Part shown: positions 1-5,298 of the stretch, piece after piece
Position numbering within the stretch: position 1 is the stretch's first letter
Layout: each line of letters opens with the position of its first letter
Source of the DNA: Arenicellales bacterium
Lineage (GTDB): Bacteria > Pseudomonadota > Gammaproteobacteria > BMS3Bbin11
Assembly: GCA_029287965.1 (NCBI GenBank)
Contig: JARFQC010000146.1
Span: 1-5,298, forward strand
Direction: 5' to 3'
DNA length: 5,298 nt
Made by a program: the position numbers and the translations under genes
Notes under the pieces: generated by a model
Database searches by the model: none
What the model was told of the DNA's origin: nothing
Seen by the model: only the letters and a program-made list of their open reading frames with translations

Positions 1-1
1 C

Positions 2-787
2 GCACATCGCGGCGCTGCAGGCAAAGCACCTGAAAATACACTCGCGTCTATACGTGCCGCCCTGGAAGACCGGACAGACTGGGTCGAGATAGATGTACAG
101 GAAACAGCCGATGGCAAGGATGTGGTGATACACGACAGCGATTTCATGAAGCTCGCAGGCAAGGACATCAAACTATGGGATGCCACACTGGAGGAGATGC
201 AAGGCATCGACGTGGGCAGCTGGTTTAATCCGTCCTTTTCATCTGAACATGTACCTACACTCAGGCAGGTACTGGCTGAATCGAAAGGCCGCGCCAACGT
301 CGTCATCGAACTTAAGTATTACGGCCATGATGAACAGCTCGAACAGCGTGTCATCGATATCGTAGAAGACATGGACATGGACGAGCAGACCGCCATCATG
401 TCACTGAAATACAGCGCGGTCCAGAAAATGCGCAAGCTGAGACCGGACTGGCGCATCGGCCTGCTATCGGCAACAGCAATCGGCGACCTGTCACAGCTCG
501 ATGCCGACTTCCTGGCCGTAGCAATGGGCATGGCATCGGGTGGTTTTGTTCGGCGTGCTCATGAAGCAGGCAAGCAGGTATTTGTCTGGACCGTCAACGA
601 TCCCGTGTCGATGTCGCGCATGATGTCATTGGGCGTCGACGGCATCATCACCGATGAACCGGCCATGGCCCGCCAGGTACTTGCCGACCGCAAAGAGATG
701 AGTACCGCAGAACGGCTGCTGCTGCATACCGCGCTGTTGTTCGGCCAGTCGTTTACGCCGAAGGAATATCGGGATGAGTCGCCCTGA
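2..787 (+). CDS. Glycerophosphodiester phosphodiesterase, 3' part (5' end outside window)
   Basis: This enzyme family hydrolyses deacylated phospholipid head groups (glycerophosphodiesters) to glycerol-3-phosphate and an alcohol. The open frame runs in from the left edge, giving 261 visible codons before TGA. It opens with AHRG (residues 1-4 of the fragment) and APENT (9-13). EIDVQ (29-33) and VIHD (42-45) follow. Together these are the catalytic His, Glu/Asp metal ligands and second His of the GDPD barrel. Further on are VIELK (conserved Lys), FVWTVND and GIITDEP near the C-terminus, all typical of a complete catalytic domain. HRG normally sits at the start of the barrel, so nearly the whole catalytic domain is visible. 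What precedes it is unseen: it could be a signal peptide or, as in some proteobacterial members, a multi-helix membrane domain. A start at an internal GTG or ATG would remove the active site and is rejected. The tail after the barrel (AERLLLHTALLFG) is a short amphipathic extension. Family assignment is firm; the physiological substrate is not known. Confidence 0.93.
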   Translation, partial: AHRGAAGKAPENTLASIRAALEDRTDWVEIDVQETADGKDVVIHDSDFMKLAGKDIKLWDATLEEMQGIDVGSWFNPSFSSEHVPTLRQVLAESKGRANVVIELKYYGHDEQLEQRVIDIVEDMDMDEQTAIMSLKYSAVQKMRKLRPDWRIGLLSATAIGDLSQLDADFLAVAMGMASGGFVRRAHEAGKQVFVWTVNDPVSMSRMMSLGVDGIITDEPAMARQVLADRKEMSTAERLLLHTALLFGQSFTPKEYRDESP

Positions 788-856
788 TAGCCTTCTATAA
801 ACTGGCGAGCTTGTATGAGCTGAATTTTATAACCCCAATTCTGTAATCCATTTCTC

Positions 857-2524
857 ATGACTGATATGACTGTAGGTCGCTACCTGATAGCGCGATTAAA
901 CGATGCCGGGCTCGAACACATGTTCGGTGTGCCCGGTGATTATGTACTCGATTTCATGGACCAGGTGGTCAGCAGCAACATCAAGCTGATTGGTAACTGC
1001 AATGAACTCAATGCCGGCTATGCCGCTGATGCCTATGCAAGGCTTAATGGCATCGGCGCGGCATGTGTTACCTATGGCGTTGGCGGGTTAAGTGCTCTCA
1101 ATGCAGCTTCAGGCGCCTATGCTGAGCAGGTACCGGTTGCCTTCATCAGCGGCGCGCCCAACTCTGCCCAGCGCCTGGCGCAAACGCACATGCATCACGT
1201 GTCTACGGATTACGACATGCAGTTCGATATCTACCGCAAGCTTACTGTTGACGCGGCTCAACTGAACAACCCGGATACAGCACCTGACGAAATCGATCGC
1301 GTTATCATTAATTGCATGTCAGAAAGACTGCCGGTCTACCTGGAAATCCCGGTCGACATGGTGAATGCGCCCTGCCGCGCATTGTCCGAATTGTCATATG
1401 AAAAAAGCCGTAGTTCTGACGCTGCTGCATTAAAGGAGTGTGTTGAGGAAACACTATCAATCATGGCGTCAGCTAATAAGCCGGTGCTCTTAATCGGGGT
1501 CGAGGCCTTCCGCTTCAACCTGCAAGACAATTTGCTCAAGCTGGTGGAATTACTGCAGATACCGTTTATGACGACGCTCGACGGGAAATCAGTACTGCCG
1601 GAGAATCATCCCTTGTTTGCCGGAATATACATGGGTGCGCTAAGCAGGGATTCTGTACGTGAACACCTTGAGTCATCGGATGGCCTGCTGTGCATCGGCA
1701 TGATGAATACAGATGTTAATACGGGTGGCTTTACTGCACGTCTCCCTGAGCATCGCATGATTCGCTCCCATAAAGACAAGACTCGCATCGGCAATCATTT
1801 TTACCATGGTATCTGGATGGGCGACTACATCAATGCCCTGCTTGATAACATGCAAGCACATCAATGTTCATGTACCCACGCCGTTGACCCGCATAGTGCA
1901 CAGGGAGACTACCAACCGGTTGCAGACACAATGCTGAGTGTCGATCGCTTCTATGATCGTATCAATCGTTTCATAGACCACAACATGATCGTTGTTGCCG
2001 AGACGGGTGATGCATTGTTTGCCGCCAGTGAACTATACGTCGAGGATCCTGAAAATTTCGTATCACAGAGTTTTTATCTGTCTATCGGTTATGCCCTGCC
2101 TGCAACACTGGGCATATGCCTGGCAAGGCCGAAAAAGCGTGTAGTGCTTTTTCAAGGTGATGGCTCATTCCAGATGACAGCACAGGAGCTCTCTACCCTT
2201 CTGGGTCATCATTGCAACCCGGTCATTTTCCTGCTGAATAATGACGGCTACGTCATCGAACGCCTGATCCATGACGGTCCTTACAATGATATACAGCAAT
2301 GGAATTATCACTTGCTGCCAGAGGCCTTTGCAGGGGATGCCATCAGCCTGGAAGTGAAGACAGAGGCTGATCTCGAGGATGCGCTTGACCAGGCCTCGGC
2401 GAATCCTGACAACCTGGTCTTCATCAACCTGCACCTGCCTTCGGATGAAGGATCAAAAGCACTCAAGCGGTTAACCACCGCAATCCGTAAGCTCCAGACT
2501 GATCCAGGCGAGACAGATGACTGA
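857..2524 (+). CDS. ThDP-dependent 2-oxoacid decarboxylase (pyruvate/indolepyruvate decarboxylase family)
   Basis: Family members decarboxylate a 2-oxo acid (pyruvate, phenylpyruvate, indolepyruvate or branched-chain) to an aldehyde in the cytoplasm, using thiamine diphosphate and Mg2+. The 555-residue length is normal. The PYR domain (about 1-170) has VPGDY (D28), the cofactor-activating Glu (E50 in CNELNAGYAADAYAR) and the catalytic His pair H113-H114. The middle domain spans about 190-330. The PP domain (about 350-545) has GDGS (434-437), NN (461-462) for Mg-ThDP, then GYVIE with E468. I recognise these as equivalents of D27, E50, H113/H114 and E473 of Zymomonas pyruvate decarboxylase, so this should be a true decarboxylase and not an acetolactate synthase. 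The pocket motif QSFYLSIGY (404-412) differs from QPLWGSIGY remembered from indolepyruvate decarboxylases, so substrate is open. No Shine-Dalgarno sequence precedes the ATG; M4 is an alternative start. Its 3' end overlaps the ligase gene by 8 bp. Confidence 0.92.
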   Translation: MTDMTVGRYLIARLNDAGLEHMFGVPGDYVLDFMDQVVSSNIKLIGNCNELNAGYAADAYARLNGIGAACVTYGVGGLSALNAASGAYAEQVPVAFISGAPNSAQRLAQTHMHHVSTDYDMQFDIYRKLTVDAAQLNNPDTAPDEIDRVIINCMSERLPVYLEIPVDMVNAPCRALSELSYEKSRSSDAAALKECVEETLSIMASANKPVLLIGVEAFRFNLQDNLLKLVELLQIPFMTTLDGKSVLPENHPLFAGIYMGALSRDSVREHLESSDGLLCIGMMNTDVNTGGFTARLPEHRMIRSHKDKTRIGNHFYHGIWMGDYINALLDNMQAHQCSCTHAVDPHSAQGDYQPVADTMLSVDRFYDRINRFIDHNMIVVAETGDALFAASELYVEDPENFVSQSFYLSIGYALPATLGICLARPKKRVVLFQGDGSFQMTAQELSTLLGHHCNPVIFLLNNDGYVIERLIHDGPYNDIQQWNYHLLPEAFAGDAISLEVKTEADLEDALDQASANPDNLVFINLHLPSDEGSKALKRLTTAIRKLQTDPGETDD

Positions 2525-4064
2525 CTCAGCCCCAGGGATTCTCAATGATCTGATCAGGCATCACGCTGAAGAGAATCCTGATCATTCAGCAATACAGTTT
2601 GAAGATCAAACCATCAGCCATGGCGAGTTCTATGAAGATGTAACAAGAGCTGCCCGAATGCTTTTGGGGTTCGGCATAAAAAGAGGTGACCGGCTTGGCT
2701 TGATGTTTCCCAACCGTCCAGAGATGTTGTTTCTGTATTTTGCCTGTTTCCGCATTGGCGCCATCGTTGTCCCGGTAAACACCCGTTATCAACGCTCTGA
2801 AATCGAATATGCACTGGATCACAGCGAATGCCGTCTGTTGATCGTCGACAAGCATTTCCTGCCCATGGTGGAAGGCCTTGACCAGTCAGTCTCGTGGCTG
2901 GAACGTATACTGGTGCGTCACCCCGAGTATGAAATAGAAGAAGACGCCTTGCATTTCCACCTGGCCAACGCACCAACAAAAATCGAGTGGCCGGATGTCC
3001 AGCCTGATGATCCAGCAGTGATTTTCTATACCTCCGGCAGCACTTCGCGCCCCAAGGGTGTGACACACACGCATTTTTCATTACTGGGTAATGCACGCAT
3101 ACAGGTTGCCACGCGGGAAATTCGGCCTGATACCATCTGGCTGGTTTCCACCGGCGTCGGTTACGTTGCAGGGCTTTCAGGTGTTACCGTGCCTGCCTTC
3201 CTGGCGGGTTGTACGCTGGTACTGGTTGCAGATCTTCAGGCTGATAATTTACTCCGGGCCATAGAGCAATATCGAGCTGATACGACGCTTCTGTTACCCA
3301 CCATGCTGCTGGAGATGTTGCAAAGCCCTTTGTCAGAGACTACCAACCTGGAGTCACTGACAGCCTGTTTCGTTGCGGGCGATGAGTGTTCGCATGATCT
3401 ATATGAACAATTCAGAAAAAGAATGGGCCATGACCTGCTGCAGGCGTTTGGCATGACAGAATGTGAAGGATTTCTTTCCAACCGCCCTTCAGGGCCGAAT
3501 CGTAACCGTACAGTCGGACAACCGGCCGAAGGCATTACCCTGCGCCTGGTTGATGATGAAGGCAATGACGTTGAGCAGGGGCAGACAGGTGAAATACTGA
3601 TTAAAGGCGACAGTGTAATGATCGGCTACTGGGAAGATCCGGAGCACACGCAGGAGGCACTGCAGGATGGGTGGTTGCATGGAGGTGACATCGCAAGCTG
3701 TGATGAGGATGGCTTCTACACCTTTCACGAGCGTAACCGCGAAATCATCATCCACGGCGGTTCAAACGTTGGCCCCCACGAAGTCGAAGATGTCATCGAC
3801 TCGCACCCGGATGTAAAGGAGAGCTGCGTAGTCGGTGTCCCCGACCCGCATTACGGTGCAGTCCTGGCAGCTTTTATCGAGTGGGAGCCATATACGCAAG
3901 ACAACCTGGATGAGCTTAAAACCTGGGTAGCAAGCCGCCTGGCTGCCTATAAAGTACCGGACGCCTGGCACACGATGGACCCTATACCCAAAACGGCCAC
4001 GGGAAAGATTGATCGCAAGCTATTGCATCAAAAAGCCGATGCAGAAGATACCAGCAAAGCCTGA
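2517..4064 (+). CDS. ANL-superfamily acyl-CoA ligase (AMP-binding enzyme)
   Basis: The predicted reaction is ATP-dependent adenylation of a carboxylic acid followed by thioesterification to CoA, in the cytoplasm. The 515-residue length fits a single-module acyl-CoA ligase with no carrier domain. Motifs in order: the P-loop YTSGSTSRPKG (171-181), AFGMTECEG (A5, 310-318), GWLHGGD (A7, Asp391), the A8 hinge region with R406 and GGSNVGPHEVE (414-424), and PKTATGKIDRK (A10) with catalytic Lys497. All core catalytic residues are present. In motif A4 the usual PLFH-x-x-G is replaced by GVGYVAGL, putting Tyr216 where His is common. The A8 hinge has Glu409 where Asp is usual. ATG at 2517 lies inside the end of the decarboxylase gene (ATGACTGA), with an AGGCGAG-like ribosome site just upstream, so translation is probably coupled. 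Substrate cannot be named; aryl- or medium-chain acids are possible. A fatty-acyl-AMP ligase is less likely given the short, single-module form. Confidence 0.9.
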   Translation: MTDSAPGILNDLIRHHAEENPDHSAIQFEDQTISHGEFYEDVTRAARMLLGFGIKRGDRLGLMFPNRPEMLFLYFACFRIGAIVVPVNTRYQRSEIEYALDHSECRLLIVDKHFLPMVEGLDQSVSWLERILVRHPEYEIEEDALHFHLANAPTKIEWPDVQPDDPAVIFYTSGSTSRPKGVTHTHFSLLGNARIQVATREIRPDTIWLVSTGVGYVAGLSGVTVPAFLAGCTLVLVADLQADNLLRAIEQYRADTTLLLPTMLLEMLQSPLSETTNLESLTACFVAGDECSHDLYEQFRKRMGHDLLQAFGMTECEGFLSNRPSGPNRNRTVGQPAEGITLRLVDDEGNDVEQGQTGEILIKGDSVMIGYWEDPEHTQEALQDGWLHGGDIASCDEDGFYTFHERNREIIIHGGSNVGPHEVEDVIDSHPDVKESCVVGVPDPHYGAVLAAFIEWEPYTQDNLDELKTWVASRLAAYKVPDAWHTMDPIPKTATGKIDRKLLHQKADAEDTSKA

Positions 4065-4116
4065 ACATGAAGAAGCGGCTGCCTTGCTGTGAATTGGCAG
4101 GTCTTGGAAGTTGTCA

Positions 4117-4177
4117 TGGTAGCGATAGTCTATCGCGACTGGTCCTGGCTAATTACCGCGATAGGCTATCGCTCCCA
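4117..4177. repeat. REP-like palindromic repeat, copy 1 (left of the GlsB-type gene)
   Basis: An inverted repeat with arms 4117-4137 and 4157-4177 (21-bp stem, one mismatch at 4120/4174, one G-T pair at 4129/4165) and a 19-nt loop. Each arm is itself a small palindrome: GCGATAG-T-CTATCGC on the left and GCGATAG-G-CTATCGC on the right, so a cloverleaf-like fold is possible. It matches copy 2 (4649-4710) at 51 of 62 aligned positions plus one gap, in the same orientation, including the loop word CTGGCT. It sits between the convergent ligase and GlsB-type genes. Neither strand has a T-run after the stem, so a classical intrinsic terminator is not supported, although the stem could stall or protect the 3' ends of both transcripts. 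Confidence 0.85.
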
Positions 4178-4283
4178 CAGAAAATGCCTTGAATTAAATG
4201 CATTGCGGCAATTACTGCATGGATGCATGAGGTAGAATAACGCACTGAGCAGTTACCGAGGCCGCTGCTAGCAGATAGTTGAT

Positions 4284-4544
4284 TTACAGCTTCAACGCCT
4301 TCTTGATCTTCGGCGCCAGGTACAGAAGTATCACCGCACCCACGACTGCCGTGATCAGCGAACCAATCAAGCCGCCTGCTGATATACCCAGCAGGCCAAA
4401 CACGAATCCGCCAATTACCGCACCGATCACGCCGATGATCATGTTGTTGACCAGACCGAAGTCACTGCCTTTCATGATGTTGCCGGCGAGGAAACCGGCC
4501 GCTGCGCCGATGGCGAGAAATATTACCAGGGACATGAGGTCCAT
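4284..4544 (-). CDS. GlsB/YeaQ/YmgE-type small membrane protein
   Basis: An 86-residue, very glycine-rich hydrophobic protein of the transglycosylase-associated/GlsB family. These proteins sit in the inner membrane and are usually linked to general stress response; their molecular role is unsettled. Three hydrophobic stretches are visible: about residues 4-22 (LMSLVIFLAIGAAAGFLAG), 32-52 (including NMIIGVIGAVIGGFVFGLLG) and 57-77 (GGLIGSLITAVVGAVILLYL). They are joined by a short polar loop with KGSDFG, the family signature between helices 1 and 2. The C-terminus is basic (PKIKKALKL). Start choice: GGAG (4551-4554 on the complement) lies 6 nt before the ATG, a good ribosome site; M4 is a less well placed alternative. 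It is a single gene with its own promoter-like -10 box, flanked by two copies of a REP-like repeat, and it faces the upstream metabolic operon. Confidence 0.9.
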   Translation of the reverse strand: MDLMSLVIFLAIGAAAGFLAGNIMKGSDFGLVNNMIIGVIGAVIGGFVFGLLGISAGGLIGSLITAVVGAVILLYLAPKIKKALKL

Positions 4545-4583
4545 ATGCTGCTCCAGGGAAATTTATTTGAATAAGGGTATGCA

Positions 4584-4589
4584 ATTATA
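4584..4589 (-). promoter_or_regulatory. Probable -10 box of the GlsB-type gene
   Basis: Read on the minus strand this is a perfect TATAAT, about 40 nt upstream of the start codon. That implies transcription starting near 4577 and a leader of about 33 nt that contains the GGAG ribosome site. At the 17-nt spacing the -35 position reads TATCTG (4607-4612), which is a poor match to TTGACA. A strong -10 with a weak -35 would fit an activator-dependent or stationary-phase sigma promoter, as expected for a stress gene, but this is inference. Confidence 0.45.
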
Positions 4590-4641
4590 TTCGCTTGCAG
4601 CGTAAACAGATAGGCGCGACATAGCCGTTGTGAACACTATT

Positions 4642-4710
4642 AAAAAACGTGGGAGCGATAGCCTATCGCGACGGGTACTGGCTGATTTCGCGATGAATCA
4701 TCGCTCCCAC
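4642..4710 (-). terminator. Probable intrinsic terminator of the porin gene, formed by a REP-like repeat
   Basis: On the minus strand the long stem-loop of repeat copy 2 ends in TCGCTCCCAC, then one G and six T residues (complement of A at 4642-4647). A GC-rich stem followed directly by a T-run is the standard rho-independent layout. It lies about 145 nt beyond the porin stop codon and upstream of the GlsB-type promoter, so it would insulate the two co-directional genes. The mini-hairpin nearest the T-run (GCGATAG-G-CTATCGC on this strand) could also act alone. Confidence 0.55.
4649..4710. repeat. REP-like palindromic repeat, copy 2 (right of the GlsB-type gene)
   Basis: It begins GTGGGAGCGAT (4649-4659) and ends with the exact reverse complement (4700-4710). 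A second paired block, ATCGCGA (4665-4671), matches TCGCGAT (4688-4694), and the loop is 4672-4687. The left arm contains GCGATAG-C-CTATCGC and the right arm GCGATGA-A-TCATCGC. Each is self-complementary, although the two arms differ from one another in the middle. It is homologous to copy 1 (4117-4177) in the same orientation. Confidence 0.88.
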
Positions 4711-4718
4711 ATACCTTG

Positions 4719-4801
4719 TTGTCATTCCTGCGTAGGCCGGAATACAGGAATGTAGATCCAATGGCTTCCGGACCTACACGTTACTGCATCCGGAATGACA
4801 A
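4719..4801. repeat. 83-bp inverted-repeat element, MITE-like or intergenic palindromic repeat
   Basis: The ends are a perfect 10-bp inverted repeat, TTGTCATTCC at 4719-4728 and GGAATGACAA at 4792-4801. Inside, 4732-4742 (GTAGGCCGGAA) pairs with 4766-4777 (TTCCGGACCTAC) over 11 bp with one bulged A at 4772, so nearly the whole element can fold on itself. From memory, the GTCATTCC-NGCG-NAGGC-NGGAAT pattern matches a widespread intergenic repeat type of Proteobacteria. It encodes nothing, and no target-site duplication is evident at its edges. It starts 8 bp beyond the REP-like copy 2, so the two repeats are packed together behind the porin gene. Confidence 0.7.
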
Positions 4802-4855
4802 GTGGGCTTGTGTGATTTATACGCGGCCGACAAATGCCCTGGCAGTCAGTATGAA

Positions 4856-5298
4856 TTACAGCGCCAGCCTGCCGCGCAGGCCGAGAATCCACAGGCTGTC
4901 ATGCTCCGGATTCAGCGCCGGGTCCTTCAGGTACTGGATATCCGGCGTGATAGCGAATTGCTCGGTCAGCTGCCAGCGGTAGTAGGTCTCGAATACGAAC
5001 TGGTTGTCGAGGTCCGGGCCGAAGCTGTTCTCGTTGGGCTGGCCCCAGTTGACGGCTACACCGAGCTGGTCGCGACCTCCGAAGGCATTGTAGCCAAGCC
5101 CGGCGCTGATCGACTTCTGCAACAGCGTGCCGCCTTCGTCAGCATAGCCGCCGCGCAGGAATGGCATGAAACGGTCATCATCCAGGGAGCGCGAGTAGTT
5201 GAATGCCACACCCCAGCCACCCGGGGTACCCGCCGGGATGCTCTCATCGACATGCCACAGCGTCACGTGCATGTTGTCCTGGTAGATACGTCCCTGCG
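4856..5298 (-). CDS. OprB-like carbohydrate porin, C-terminal part (5' end outside window)
   Basis: This is the C-terminal 146 or so residues of an outer-membrane beta-barrel porin of the carbohydrate-selective OprB family, which lets sugars diffuse into the periplasm. The frame runs in from the right edge; the Met at 5270-5272 is internal, since the residues before it (QGRIYQDN) continue the barrel pattern. Alternating beta-strands are visible: HVTLWHVDE, GWGVAFNYSRSL, FMPFLRGGYAD, SISAGLGYNAFG, DQLGVAVNWGQPN, FVFETYYRWQLTEQFAITPD and the closing strand LWILGLRGRLAL. The words WHVDE, MPFLR-GYAD-GG, NWG-PN, FGPDLDNQ and DPALNP are OprB-family hallmarks. The chain ends in Leu where a terminal Phe is commonest for recognition by the BAM assembly complex; a hydrophobic Leu is tolerated in some porins. 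A probable intrinsic terminator lies downstream. Confidence 0.9.
   Translation of the reverse strand, partial: QGRIYQDNMHVTLWHVDESIPAGTPGGWGVAFNYSRSLDDDRFMPFLRGGYADEGGTLLQKSISAGLGYNAFGGRDQLGVAVNWGQPNENSFGPDLDNQFVFETYYRWQLTEQFAITPDIQYLKDPALNPEHDSLWILGLRGRLAL

Larger units (their letters stand above)
4545..4855. other. Gene-free stretch between the GlsB-type and porin genes
   Basis: About 310 bp with no credible gene. From left to right it holds the GlsB-type ribosome site and -10 box (4551-4589), an unassigned AT-rich spacer, a REP-like stem with a terminator T-run on the minus strand (4642-4710), an 83-bp inverted-repeat element (4719-4801), and about 54 bp of unremarkable sequence up to the porin stop codon. 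Short open frames crossing it run through the repeats and into the antisense of the porin, and they resemble no protein I know. Confidence 0.75.

Noticed and set aside
122..787. Short version of the phosphodiesterase starting at the internal GTG
   Set aside because: The same frame continues upstream with HRG, APENT and EIDVQ, the catalytic motifs, so the gene begins outside the window.
2614..3096. 160-codon open frame on the minus strand inside the ligase gene
   Set aside because: It is wholly antisense to a well-supported ligase, has low-complexity Arg/Cys-rich composition and resembles no family.
4077..4101. CTGCC...GGCAG hairpin after the ligase stop as an intrinsic terminator
   Set aside because: The stem is only five base pairs, the loop is long and no T-run follows.
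4214..4230. TGCAT words repeated around 4216-4228
   Set aside because: Short chance repetition in AT-rich spacer; no regular unit, so neither tandem repeat nor binding-site array is supported.
4265..4274. Perfect palindrome CTGCTAGCAG just downstream of the GlsB-type stop codon
   Set aside because: It has only five base pairs without a loop and no T-run on either side; too short to call a terminator or operator.
4279..4605. 108-codon plus-strand open frame across the GlsB-type gene
   Set aside because: It is the complement of a clear membrane-protein gene; its Pro/Ile/Thr-rich product is what antisense of Gly/Ala/Ile-rich coding sequence produces.
4117..4710. CRISPR array made of the two related repeats
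   Set aside because: Only two copies, about 530 bp apart with a gene between them, and each is a long palindrome; this is not CRISPR architecture.
4716..4982. 88-codon plus-strand open frame starting in the 83-bp element
   Set aside because: It runs through the repeat and then antisense to the porin, with no ribosome site or recognisable domain.

Overview
The window is 5.3 kb of moderate-GC bacterial DNA, most likely from a gammaproteobacterium. That reading is an inference from three things: an OprB-type outer-membrane porin, a GlsB/YeaQ-type inner-membrane protein, and GTGGGAGCGA-type palindromic intergenic repeats. No rRNA, tRNA, CRISPR array, phage gene or transposase gene was seen.

Left part (2-4064, plus strand): three co-directional genes. 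The first is the 3' part of a glycerophosphodiester phosphodiesterase gene, cut by the window edge. After a 69-bp gap comes a complete thiamine-diphosphate (ThDP)-dependent 2-oxoacid decarboxylase of the pyruvate/indolepyruvate decarboxylase family. Its stop overlaps by 8 bp the start of a complete ANL-superfamily acyl-CoA ligase. The decarboxylase-ligase overlap makes co-translation likely. Chemically the pair fits a route in which a 2-oxo acid is decarboxylated to an aldehyde, the aldehyde is oxidised to an acid by an enzyme not encoded here, and the acid is activated to an acyl-CoA. The substrate is not determined by the sequence.

Right part (4065-5298): a small GlsB/YeaQ/YmgE-type membrane protein gene and the 3' part of an OprB-like carbohydrate porin gene, both on the minus strand and convergent with the left operon. 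Two related REP-like palindromes of about 62 bp lie in the same orientation on either side of the small membrane-protein gene. The copy behind the porin is followed on the minus strand by six T residues, so it probably also serves as the porin's terminator. Next to it is an 83-bp element with perfect 10-bp terminal inverted repeats (TTGTCATTCC/GGAATGACAA), resembling a short non-autonomous mobile or palindromic repeat.

Most of the window is ordinary metabolism. The points most worth a second look are the coupled decarboxylase-ligase pair with non-standard active-site residues in both enzymes, and the repeat pair, whose second copy shows compensatory base changes within one arm.
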